A stretch of DNA of 64,000 nucleotides from Apoderus coryli. Lineage: Eukaryota > Arthropoda > Insecta > Coleoptera > Attelabidae. How positions within the stretch are numbered: position 1 is the stretch's first letter; every line of letters starts with the position of its first letter. Under the pieces are notes generated by a model. It was not told the origin of the DNA, searched no databases, and saw only the letters and a list, made by a program, of their open reading frames with translations. The position numbers and the translations under genes are program-made. The stretch covers positions 7,688,001 to 7,752,000 of the forward strand of contig OU452204.1 of the NCBI GenBank assembly GCA_911728435.2, given 5' to 3'. Shown piece after piece: positions 21,946 to 32,599 of this stretch.

Positions 21946-22924
21946 AGATGAGAGACCCGTACCTTCTGTGTATTTACCTACTGAACAAATTTAAATGTGA
22001 ATTTGTAATGTGCATTTTTGGTAATAATGAATGTAAGAAACTAGCTATAGACCATGATCACTAATTTCATATTACTATGTCATTAATACTAGTAGGTAGT
22101 AAGTGTTGTGTGTTTGAATACGAAAATTTTCACGTTTTGGGATGCTAACACTCCATGTTTGATAGAAAAATGTGGCTTTTGATAGATACTTTTACGTATA
22201 GTTCAGTGGCATGCTCAGACAAACTTTTTGGTGCACTGTTTCTGAGATTGGGCCCAAATTTTGAAATGGAGCACCCTGTCTATCTTAAAGTCCAATTTTC
22301 ACATTTTTTAGTTTCTTGTATTGATCTATTTTGAGCAATAAAAATCACCAAATAATATTTTTTAATGTTTTTTACAAACATATTATAAGCAATTACTACT
22401 TGTTTATTAACATCATGTACCTATATAACGTTCAAGAAATGTATCTAGTGTTTGCTTTAAAACATACACCACAATAACACTTATTAAAAATGCTAAAAAC
22501 AAAAAAAAAGAGTATATTTCAGTGCGGATTTAAAACTAGAAAATTACATCCTCTATTACACGAAGCAAAACTACTAAAATATAATAATAAATAAACCTAA
22601 TTAAATTGTTCAGCGTCTACCATTTTCTCTTACAAATAAGCCACATACCTACCGTTTCAATTCTGTTTAAAGCATTTAACATTATAAAGGGTTGCCTTTG
22701 TAAATTTCCTATTGCTTCTTCCGTTGATGTCAAAGTTCTTCTATATTATTGTGTATATATAGGTTCTATATTATTGTGCTGATTACTATATATTGTTTTT
22801 AAGTATGAAATAAAAAAAAATCTAAAACACTTAATTCCAGTGACCTCGGGGGTTATTTATGACTATGTTCAAAGAGAAAAATAGATAAATGTAGTAAACA
22901 TTCAAAATACATGGCGTCTAATTA

Positions 22925-23195
22925 AAAACATAATGGTTGTTCGTATGTTTGTTAGAAAACAATAAACAAAAATTCTTTGCGATTTTGATGGCTAAAAATA
23001 AAAAACTCGGTTGTCTCCCCAAAATTTTCCTGGCAAGATATATAATAGCTAATCTAAAATATATGACCGGGGAAACGAAACAAAATCTGCAAATGGTCTT
23101 AGTCGTCTCAGGGGACTTCAAAATGGTTATGTCTTTATCTAATTTTTTTGGCCCGTTCACAATACTTTCCCTGGGTTGCGAAAGTAAATATAAAA
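22925..23195 (+). repeat. T-family fragment (right half of the TIR core)
   Basis: The blocks AAAATTTTCCTGGCAAG, CTCAGGGGACTTCAAAATGG and CCGTTCACAATACTTTCCCT match the right half of the T copy at 21.1 kb in the same orientation. The tRNA-like and tail parts do not follow. Confidence 0.6.
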
Positions 23196-23408
23196 ATGTA
23201 CCATGACTCCGCACGGTGCCAATATGTAAACACATCTGGAACGGCAGCGAGCGACAAAATTGGTTTTAGGCCACCCCTACAACTTCAAGCGTCTAGGTAC
23301 AGACCCCAAATATCGACTTCGTGTCATAATGTTTTCGTATCGCATAGTTTGTTCATAGATAATAGTAATAAATTGAAAAAGTAGTCCATTCTTAAGTGGA
23401 GTTTGTAA

Positions 23409-23640
23409 TTTTAATTGATGGAAATAAAAGGCATACCTCTACAAAATAAATTTAATAGAAAAACATACCTGTTTTCTTTCAGCCAGACATCTTTCGAAAA
23501 TTAGACTAATTCCATCGTCAGTGGCAAATTTTTCAAATTATGAATGACTTTCTCTGAGAAGGTTTACAATATATTGGTCTATAGTCAAAAAACACCAACT
23601 TATTTTGTGGAATTATGACTTTTATTTTCATCAATTAAAA
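23409..23640 (-). repeat. Short repeat with inverted ends enclosing a hammerhead-like motif
   Basis: About 35-40 bp at the left (TTAATTGATGGAAATAAAAG, then ACAAAATAA) recurs inverted at 23595-23640. Between them lies the motif at 23481-23526. The left-end sequence (GTAGTCCATTCT...GGAATAAAAG) also occurs at 41.22 kb and partly at 26.69 kb, so this is a repeat family about 230 bp long. Its small size, inverted ends and ribozyme-like core would suit a Penelope terminal repeat or a retrozyme-like element. Confidence 0.5.
23481..23526 (-). ncRNA. Hammerhead-ribozyme-like motif
   Basis: On the minus strand GCCA pairs with TGGC as helix I around the core CTGACGA (23521-23515). Helix II is GGAATTA / TAATTTTC with loop GTC. 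GAAAG (23495-23491) stands where GAAAC is usual, and ATGTC carries the GTC cleavage triplet. The C-to-G change breaks the single GC pair of helix III, so activity is doubtful. Helix I is identical in sequence to that of the 4.85-kb copy. Confidence 0.5.
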
Positions 23641-23780
23641 TAATAATAATAATTATTATTATAGTTGTATCATTCATATTTATTTCCAATAAACTAACCT
23701 AACAAACCACTTTATTCAAAAATTAGATTATTAGAGCATAAAAAGTGCTTCCAAATTCAAAAATTGTTCGTTCCTGAATC
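23600..23780 (-). repeat. T-family tail fragment, inverted
   Basis: Reverse-complemented, this reads GTTAGTTTATTGGAAATAA and an AATAATAATTATTATT run, preceded by AGCACTTTTTATGCTC. These match the region between the T core and its GTTACGCAGG block. It overlaps the end of the hammerhead repeat just to its left. Confidence 0.4.
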
Positions 23781-24334
23781 CTAACAGTGCGGTGTCCGAA
23801 CATCAACTTGTGCACACAAAACAAATATTAGTGTTATATTATTTTACATTATAATTTTTTAATTTACTATATGTATATTGTAGTATATAGTATAGTATGG
23901 GGCTTTCTGAATATAAGCTCTGAATATAAAGGGTAAATATTTAGAGCTGAGTAATTAGTGGAAATGTAATTGTAATTTTTAATTAATTAAATTTTGGGTT
24001 AAAGTAATTTGTAATTGTAATTGTGTTATTGGAGCTCTAATTACTTCTCGAATACACCCGACACCGACGACTGTAACCGAAGTACACATAATCATGTCTT
24101 TTTATTTTTACATATTTTTAAACTGTGAAATATATTCGTGAATAATCATAACACCGTAACAAGGAATACAATTTAAAGCCTGGAATAGGTAGGTATAACT
24201 AACACCTAAGATTTTTTGAATAATACAAATTTTAATTAAATTCTAAATAAACAACATATGAATAATTATGATGTACCTAATCGTCTTGATCATTATTATT
24301 AAATTCATGTATTAGTGGTCTATAATACATCATT

Positions 24335-24660
24335 TCTTATAAATTTGCCAACGTTTCGTACATTTTTTACGCCTCTTCAAGGATACATTAAAAACATCGA
24401 TCGTTAATTCCAGAAAGGAAATATTTTTTAATAAAATAAAAATAATAAATACAAAAAACAAAACGCAAACATATGCCAAGAGTTGCAAGCGGTTTCCTTT
24501 TCGAATAACGTACCTAATATACCGTTTCATTTTTTATGTAAATTGATAAATAATACTTCCTTCCTGGACATAAAGGTCGATGTTTTAGAGTAGTCCTGAA
24601 GATGGTCTAATAAATGAGCAAAGCGTTTGCCAAGTTGAAAAGATTGACTATTTATGGACC
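24335..24660. repeat. Inverted pair of degenerate hammerhead-like motifs
   Basis: The minus strand near 24380-24345 reads TTGAAGAGG...GTACGAAACGTTGGC. The plus strand near 24593-24640 reads CTGAAGATGG...AGCAAAGCGTTTGCC. Both face outward, as in the 2.45-2.65 kb pair. One lacks C3 of the core and the other lacks GAAA, so neither should cleave. Confidence 0.35.
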
Positions 24661-24669
24661 AGTTATTTC

Positions 24670-26019
24670 AAAATAATGTTATATAAAATTGTACTTAAGT
24701 TCATTTCATTTTACAAGTTCCCTGTCAAGAAATTTCGTTATTGGAGAGTATAGCATTTGAAGTGAGGTGATCTAGAATACACTATTTTCTGCTGTATTGT
24801 CGTTTTAACGAGAAAAAATATTGGGTTAGTACTTTTTTGGATTGAACAAATAGTAAAAGTAATAATTGTGATAATTAGAGATCATCTCTTAATATTATCT
24901 TGTTATAGTTTTGAACTTATATTGATTGTTTTGTACAAGCGAGTCCGACTTATTTTACAGACTGGCAAAAACTGTTCTTTCATGTATTTGAAAGTCTATA
25001 TCAAACATTTTTTATTAACTTTTGATATAAATGTAAAATAACGAACGAAAGGTTAAATGTTTTTTCTTATATTTTCATTCAAGCAGATTTTTCATATTTT
25101 AAATTTACCTCGTAGTTTCTACATTATTAATATAATTCATTTTGCAAAATGAATAAAATATTTTCAATAAATGTCTGAAACCAGACGCCCTTGGATTTGT
25201 GTTGTTATTGTATTTTGATGCGTTTTTGCTAATAGCTTAGACATAATATATGTACTTGGTATTTTTCTTCTGGGTTTGGTAGATAATAATCTATAGCATA
25301 GTATAATGTTATTTATTTGAAATCTATTTTACAAGAATGGCGAAATATAAGTGCATATAATTATTAAATAATAATGAAGTTTCATTGAATTCTAATTTAA
25401 ATATAAGTATATAATAAACATTATTTTTATTCTTAACCACATAGTTGTAATTCAGTCAAGTGTATAAATTTGAAAAAATGTTTACAGTGACCAACCACCC
25501 TTAATATGTGCGAATAATTCATATTTATTTTTGTAATATTTTTCAAATGTGTGTCATTAAAATTAAATAAATTCAAAACTTTATTAACTAAAAACTAAAC
25601 AAACAAACAAATTCTATTATTAAAATGTTTTTTATTTCTAAATTATCTTGTGGGCAGACCTAGAACAGTATGTTTCTATGAAAAATAGACAGTTCTTATT
25701 GAAGTTACAAATTAAAATACAATTATTTCTAATTGATCACAGACAGATTTACTGAGAATAAACAATTCAGTTTCTTGGTCTCATGATGGTTGGACTAAAT
25801 TTCGACTCTAAGCTGCTGGTAGCTTCATCCAATATTTCATTAAATAAAGCTCGATGATAGCTTTTGGGAGTGCTATACGTAAATGTGACTTCTAAACATT
25901 TTCTCCGTTATCTTGTTTGTATTTAACGCCATTAGTAATAAACTTTATTTGTGCAACAGCTTCATCAAAGTGTATAGGTATATTTACCAACTACTTAACT
26001 CATGAAATTTGAAACACAT
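24670..26019. other. AT-rich interval, nothing firm
   Basis: 1.35 kb without coding similarity. A weak GAAA...AGTCCAAC pattern on the minus strand near 25835-25785 was not accepted as a ribozyme. Confidence 0.5.
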
Positions 26020-26385
26020 TTTTCTCGAGCACTATGGAGGTAAATTTCAAAAGTAAGCTATTGCTGTAAAGAGCATAAAAAGTGCTTTCAAATGATGTAC
26101 AAATCGATTTGCTATTTAAGAATTTGCGAGTTGTGTGCACCACTATCACAGGGTTAAAGCGATTTTAACCAAAAACTAATGGGTTCAACCTACCTTTCCT
26201 CAAACTCATATAAGTTAGCTCAATTGGTTGAAGCTTTAGGCGCTATCATGGAAGAATACATATAGACACACAGACAGACTTCCTTCTGGAAATCGTCTTA
26301 GTCTCCTCAGGGGACTTCAAAATGGATATAGCCGTCTTTATCTCAAATATTTTTTAGTGGGTTGACAATACGGGAAAGTAATATT
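26020..26385 (-). repeat. T-family 5' half, inverted copy
   Basis: Read on the minus strand it runs ACTTTCCCGTATTGTCAAC, GAGATAAAGACGG, GACTTCCTTCTGG-type complement, the 'caccaaactaatgggtt' region and GCACTTTTTATGCTC, in the T-family order. The tRNA-like and tail parts are absent. Confidence 0.55.
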
Positions 26386-26734
26386 TTGTTTTGTGCTTTA
26401 ATAATCAAATTTTAAAACCATTTCTGATAAAAGTAAAACGTTAGTAATTTCGTATTTTCATAAAAAAAAAAACATTAAAAAGTATTTCCAAATGAATTAA
26501 AAGTAATCACTTAATTAATAGGTATAATAGTACAAATAACACCCTTGAGGTAAAAAATGTTTCATTTCTACAAATTATAATATGTGGCCACCGCTAAATT
26601 TATGTTGAGGTCTAGGCGTTACTTTCCGGTATAAGTTAATTAAAAAAAATAATTTCATATTGGAGGGATCCAAAAATTAATATCTTATCGAAATAAAAGG
26701 CGTAACTTTACATATATCTATCTGTGTCTGATAT

Positions 26735-26785
26735 GCTTACTATTCAGACATGTTTCGAGTTACATCACTCATTTTCAGGGGCTAC
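26735..26785 (-). ncRNA. Hammerhead-ribozyme-like motif, core G8 mutated
   Basis: The minus strand reads CTGAAAA (26778-26772), helix II GAGT / ACTC with a six-base loop, CGAAAC (26757-26752) and ATGTC (26751-26747). The GTC triplet and ACATGT helix III are intact. The G-to-A change at the catalytic core position predicts loss of activity. Confidence 0.35.
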
Positions 26786-27429
26786 AATATCTGCTACGAC
26801 GGCAACAAATTCCGATTTTATATGGATATGATATATTTATTATAGTTTGATTTCACATGGTTAGAGACAATCATCCGTGGAAATGCATTTAATAATAGAA
26901 AATAAAAATATTGAAAAAGCAGAAAATGACATTTAGTTATTTAATTAATTCTAAGTAATATTGACAAATGCCTGCGACTTTTTTGGCTGTTCCCAAGATT
27001 AAAAATTAGGGAACACCATTTCGACGACATAGAAATATGATATTGAAGATATGACTTCATATTCAGAAAAATCATACAGAAAAATATATTTTTATATTCT
27101 TGGAGAGTCTTAGACTGAAAAGCAACCGACGTTTTACCACATTGAATGATCAGGCTAATTTTTCTGAATATACTTACTATAATTAATTCTTTTTTCACTT
27201 CTTGACATAAATAAAATATTTAATTTTCTTATTCTCTTTTATTATTCGGAATACTATTTTGTATAACATACTGAATACGTCTATGTTTCTTTCTTTATTT
27301 CCTACCGTTAAAATCGCTGGCCGAATGCTTAATGAAGCAAGTGGCCAAAAGAAAAGAAGAAGAAGAAGAATAATGACCTACCGTTTTTATGGTGTTGCAA
27401 AATGTTGGTTTTTCAGCTTTTCCAACTTT

Positions 27430-28510
27430 CTTATTTCTCTTCTTCTTCGGGTGCCATGTGCTATGCAGCACGTCGGCGATCATTTGTCCGTTTCATGATC
27501 ACAGAATAGTCAGGGTGCCTCCTCGGCCTATCTAAAAATGGTTGCGGCATCCAGTATACCACACCAGTCTCTTATATTGCGGAGCCAAGAATGTTGTCTT
27601 CGACCTGGCCCCCTTCTACCTTCGGTTTTCCCTTGCAGTACTAGCTTTGATATGGAGTAGCGGGCTGCTCTCAGTATATGCCCCAGATATGACACTTTAC
27701 CTTTTTTACGGTCTTTCTATGCCAGCTCTTCGTAGAAGTTCATTATTAGTTGTGTGGGCTGTCCAGGGAATACGCAGCAATCGGCAGAGTGTCCACAACT
27801 CAAAAGCTTCGGTCCGATTTAGCGTTCTCGCTGGCTTTAAGTGACCAGGTTTCAACACCGTACAATACAATAGACCACACGTAACATTGAACTACACGTA
27901 TTCGAGTGTGTAGTGGCATATTTCTGTGAAGAAGGATATTCTTAAGTTTAAATAAGGTTGTTTTCGCGTGGCCAATTCTTCCCTTCATTTCTTCATCACT
28001 TTTCATTTAGAGACGCGCCAAGATAGGTAAATTTGGCGGCCCGTTCAATATTTGCTCCGTTGATGTTGAGAAGAGTAATACGCTGATTTCTGCTAATCAC
28101 CATCATTTTTGTTTTGGTAATATTTATATGTTGTCCGAACTTTTCACCGCATTCGTTGATTTTATTTAGTTTCGATATTGTTTATTGGGACGCCATTGAC
28201 TTTGATACCACGGGTTTCATTTACTAATGCTAATTGAATTTTTTTTTCCACATAAATGTTAAACAGAATAAGTGACAGTACACCTCCCGGACGGACTCCC
28301 TTTGAAATTCCAAAGGTCTCTGTTGATAGCTCGCCATTACTACGGACCTCGGCCAACTGTTGCCAATTCTTTTATTACTCTAACATCCTTATCATAAAAA
28401 CCGATCTCCTGTAATCTTTCCAGCAATGGTCCGTGCTTTACGTTATCAAAAGCTTTTTGATAGTCGATAAAGCAAACAAAAATATCCTGCCTCCTGTTTA
28501 GCAATTTTAA
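27430..28510 (-). pseudogene. LINE ORF2 fragment, catalytic YADD block deleted
   Basis: From about 28505 leftwards the minus strand reads CFIDYQKAFDNVKHGPLLE (first catalytic Asp), KGVRPGGVLSLILFNIY (normally GVRQGCVLSPLLFN) and GIKVNGVPINNI, then stops and resumes at KINECGEKFG. The segment that should hold RYADDT is gone. Downstream are TKTKMMVIS, FTYLGASLN, RIRVVQCYVWSIVLYGVETW and, in shifted frames, RRGPGRRQHSWLRNI. The 3' end is a GAAGAAGAAG tail near 27440. The motif set is that of the endonuclease-RT LINEs common in insects and differs from the families at 1, 2.8 and 32.6 kb. The copy has a deletion of roughly 20-30 codons and several frameshifts. Confidence 0.8.
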
Positions 28511-29514
28511 ATAAATATTTATGTAATTTGTGTTTTTAAGAAAATTTTTTGCTTACACGTTGTAAATGTTTTCGGAATGGACTAACCGTGTTTGAAATCT
28601 AATTTAAACCAAGAAAACTAAGCGTTCAGGAAGACTCTATTCCAAAATATAATAAAAAATTATAACTATGATTCAATAAATGAATTTGGTGAGATGAGAG
28701 AATTGGAAGTCCTTACCTTAACGTTTTTAACTCCCAACACACTAGCCGGCCGGCTTCAATTATACAATTGGATGTCCAAATCCAATGTCCGAACAAACAC
28801 AACACGTAACGGTCACTTGCGGAGCGTAATGAAGTTACACTTTAATATTAAACACAATATTAGTATTGGTGAAAAGCGGTTAAGAAAATTAGATTTTCTT
28901 GAATTAATATGCAGCGCGAACCACAATATGTCCAGCAATCTATCTAGCAGTCAATCTAGCAATTGTATCGCACACTTCTCTATTTTTCAATCGAAGTGGC
29001 ACGGAATAAAAAACTCCAAATTCTCGTATCGCGAATAAAATACATGAAAATGAGAGAGATAAAAGGCTTAATTTTTGAAACTATAGAAATACGCGGATTT
29101 TAATTAGTTTGCCGAACTTCACAAATAACAATAATTAATGAATTGAAATGAAAATAAAATAAAATGATAAAAAAAAGATTTCGGGACGAAACAACTAGTG
29201 TCAGATTTTATTTGTTTTGTACCTATTTGTCTTTTTTATATTGACTTGGATCTGAGAAATTTTCTTGACCATTATAATTCACTTTGACTTATTTTTCACT
29301 TTTTAGGCTGATAATGGTTTATGCCGAAACTAGTCCCTCTATTTTATAAAAACAATATAATGCAGTAGACTTTGAGTTTCTAATGTATTTATTTAATTTG
29401 GAAATTAATTAATACAATTAACATTTAAAGTAAATTGATATTTAAAAACACTGATTCAGAAACTACAAACTGTATGAAAACCAAATTCAAACACTTGCGT
29501 TTTACTACAAAAAT
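28511..29514. other. AT-rich interval with one weak ribozyme-like motif
   Basis: 1 kb without a gene. An open frame at 28694-29038 has no recognisable domain. See the separate entry at 29300-29340. Confidence 0.45.
29300..29340 (+). ncRNA. Hammerhead-like motif, weak
   Basis: GGCTGATAATGG...CCGAAACTAGTCCCT has helix I AGG/CCT, core CTGATAA (G8 changed), a two- to three-bp helix II, GAAAC and a TAGTC cleavage segment with ACTAGT helix III. It resembles the other copies but is too degraded to act. Confidence 0.25.
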
Positions 29515-30814
29515 AATTAAATATTTCGGGAGCGATCCGCCACACGTTTACTCACTGTCAGCCATTTGACATTCAAATTACTTTATTGTTTTTCAAAATA
29601 TTCCCCATGAAGATCTATACACTTTTGCATGCGTTTGAACCAATTGTCGAAGCACTTTTGCCACTCTGATTGAGGTATCTCCAAATCATGCATTCTGAAT
29701 GCAGCAACCGCTTCTTCAGGTGTCGAAAAACGTTGACCTCTCAGTTTGTTTTTTACGTACGGGAATAAAAAGAGGTCATTCGGTGCCAAGTCAGGACTAT
29801 ACGGCGGATGACTCATCAAATCGATGTTTTGGGTGCTTAAAAATGCAGTTGTTTGAGCCGATGTGTGAGAGTGTGAGAGCTCGCATTGTCGAGGTGAAGA
29901 GTGATCCGTCTTCGGTGGTTGGTTTTCCTGATTTCTTGGGAGACAACTGGCAAACAAATGGTTGTGTACTACTTAGAATTGACTGTTCTGCGTTGTTCTA
30001 GTGGTACGGTTGCGACATGTCCAGTTTTTCCGAAAAAACAGGCGACCATTTGCTTGGATGTGCTTCGTGCGCGAACAACTGTTGTTGGATTTGGCTCATC
30101 TTGAAATACCCATACAGTCAACTGCTGTTTACTTTCGGGCTCATTCGCGTAAATCCACGATTCATCACCTGTCACGATGTAATAGACGTTTTTCGAATCA
30201 CCGCGATCGTATTTTTGAGCATTTCTTTCGACCAATCGACACGAGCCTTTTTTTGAGCGATGGACAAATTGTGTGGGATCCAGCGCGAAGAAATTTTTTT
30301 GATAGTCAAATGTTTATGCAATATTGAATGTATGCTGGTCACACTAATGCCTAAGGTGGTCTCAATCTCTCGATAGGTCACATGACGATCTTGCAATATC
30401 AGTTCGCGCACAGGTTCAATTGGTTTCGGAACAACAACTGATTTTGGGCGACTTTCACGAAATTCATCTTGGAGTGAACTACGACCACGATTGAATTCAT
30501 CATACCATCGATAAACACTAGTCCTTGATGGAGCTTCATCGCCAAAAATTGAATTAAGTTCATCCAGGCACTGTTGCTGATTTAAACAACGTCGAAATTT
30601 GTAAACAATAATCGCACGAAAATCTTCACGATTTAATTCCATTTTTGGGCGGAGATGAATCTTTTAACTTACTGTAAACAACACTAGCGCTCGTATGTCA
30701 AAACGTTCTGAGTACGTATAACCTCAAAAATGTCCAACTTGATGATAGAGCTGTCATTTGCCAGATTGCAACACTAGTGTTGCCAAATCCCGAAATATAA
30801 AAGGTAACCCTCGT
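29515..30814 (-). mobile_element. mariner element, nearly full length
   Basis: About 1.3 kb. The right end reversed reads TACGAGGGTTACC then TTTTATATTTCGGGA (30813-30785). At the left end only AAATATTTCGGGA (29520-29532) remains recognisable, so the terminal repeats have diverged or the left tip is lost. It encloses the transposase pseudogene at 29583-30642. Confidence 0.7.
29583..30642 (-). pseudogene. mariner transposase with three readable lesions
   Basis: The span equals about 353 codons, the usual mariner length. The N-terminal helix-turn-helix region starts MELNREDFRAIIVYKF and includes SRTSVYRWYDEFNRG. The linker reads VDWSKEML. The catalytic domain has VTGDESWIY, LDNAS and YSPDLAPNDLFLF, so the three Asp codons of the DD34D triad are all still present. 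The frame is broken by a 1-bp loss in an A run (T run at 30212-30216 on the plus strand), a TAG at 29971-29969 where Trp is usual, and an exact 8-bp tandem duplication (29863-29870 / 29871-29878) just after LDNASS. The C-terminus RMQKCIDLHGEYFEKQ is intact. Confidence 0.92.
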
Positions 30815-31849
30815 ATAGTATTTGAGCCATCTGTAATGAATTGTTATTGGTTAGTGTGTATGAGGCAGGTTTGGCAAAGACAAACAAATCACAACCTGAA
30901 TTCTCTATCTATGTTTTATGTATCTCCACGCTTGAGGAGTTATTAGGGAGTTAAGGCAACGCCAATGACGTATACGTAAACGTATCTTTTGACATCTACG
31001 CATGCGCTCTTTAAATTTATGACACGTTTAACGATACGAACGCCGCGTAAACATATGTACCTCTGCGCGTATCGTATACTTAAACGTATTGAACCGATTG
31101 TTGTCGGAATTACATTAACTTGTACGAATATCTAGAATAGAACAATAAAAACTGTCAATCTAAATTAAAGATTAAGCTAAGCTATTTTGCAATAAATACT
31201 TTATTATTATAAGTAGTAGTTTATTTTGTAACAATTATAAACATTTTTCTGATATTGTTTATAGGTATACGTAATAAAATATAGAGGAATAATGATTTAA
31301 AAAAAACACAACAACTATTACTATATAGGGATAAATATATTTAATTACATATAGATATATCACTTTTGGATGCCACTGTATTCTGTTTTACCACTAATAA
31401 AAGAACACCATACCACACAAGTATCCCGCGAATAGACTCCCTCGAGTATCAAGATTGTGGTTTTTCTCATCGTCATTAAATCCAATATAACTTCTAGATC
31501 AAACGCTACAAACAATAATTAATCTTACAGAAACAGTAAACCCAAATGGGTTGTGTAATGACGGTATTTCACTGTAATAGGCCACTATACAAAACCACTG
31601 AACATAACCTTACCATGTATCCATTGGTTGTAGTTTGTAGTTATATAGGTATTTAATGCTGCAGGGCTTCAATAGCAAACACTCCTTAGCCGTAGGTATA
31701 TATCTTTATCTTTTAAACGGGGCTCGTCTCTCTTACCTACTCGTATCTAGCCCAGCTATAGGTAATATTCTTGTTATTATAGATATTTCAATCGGACAAC
31801 ATAAGAGTATTATGTGAAAATAGAAACATATGTTGCCGCATATTGTTCA
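30815..31849. other. Interval with a CpG- and ACGTATAC-rich cluster
   Basis: No coding sequence is supported. Between about 30965 and 31095 the motifs ACGTATACGT, CGTATC and GTATACTTAAACGTATT recur in both orientations, with many CpGs in an AT-rich background. This resembles the ends of an inverted-repeat element but no clear boundary was found. Confidence 0.4.
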
Positions 31850-32567
31850 TTAATAATAATAATAATAATATTTATTAGTCGCAAAATATACAATGTCATG
31901 TACATAGACTCGTCCTTAAAATATGTCACCTGCTAAAATAAGCCAATACAAAGAGCTTACAAATTTGACACATAGCTATTCCTATATAATGATTACAATA
32001 GTCAAAAGTCAAGTCATTAATCATACTAATAATTAAAAACAAATAATAAACACAATACTAAGAACAATACCAAAGCAGTACCAAAAACAATACTAAAACA
32101 ATACCAAAAACAATACTACAATAATACTAAAAACAATTTACTCTACATTATAATGAGGCACATTCTTGTAGACTGTAGAAGGCGTTAGCAATCAAAAATT
32201 TCTTCAATTTACCTTTAAAAATGCCTTCTGACTGGCAGCCCCTAATATCCGAAGGAAGGAGATTAAAATAACAATATCCCGAGTAGATGGGTGACTTCTT
32301 ATAGAATTCGTGTTTGGGGCGAGGCAGACACAACTGATCCCTTCCTCGAGTCGAGTAGCCATGGTTATCACCGCAAGTGGGTGCCCGATCTTTACTTTTA
32401 AAAACAGAAAAGAACAACCTGAAAAGATAGATACACGGGACCGTGAGAATGTGGTTCGCTTTGAAAGTCTCTCGACAAGTCCCTCTATATGGAATATTGA
32501 ATATAATCCTAATGGATCTTTTCTGAAGTATTAACACTCTGTTTACCTCCGTGCACCTTCCCCACAG
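31850..32567 (-). pseudogene. LINE ORF2 C-terminus with (ATT)n tail
   Basis: The minus strand from about 32567 reads NRVLILQKRSIRIIFN, a basic middle, then GYCYFNLLPSDIRGCQS and KLKKFLIANAFYS, ending at 32148. This is the post-RT C-terminal region of a Jockey/CR1-like LINE. The 3' untranslated region contains repeated CAATACTAA-type units and ends in TAATAATAATAATAATAAT at about 31852-31872, the (ATT)n tail seen from the plus strand. It is 5' truncated; the RT core is absent. Confidence 0.8.
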
Positions 32568-32599
32568 TGTAATATTGATTGATTGATTGATTTGATATT

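Noticed and set aside
25785..25840. Possible hammerhead on the minus strand (GAAATTTAGTCC)
   Set aside because: The CTGANGA strand is not present (GGATGAAG instead), so two core positions fail.
27800..28356. Two separate small genes
   Set aside because: They are pieces of one LINE ORF2 split by a deletion and frameshifts.
29699..30327. Plus-strand open frames of 67-108 codons
   Set aside because: Antisense to the mariner transposase.
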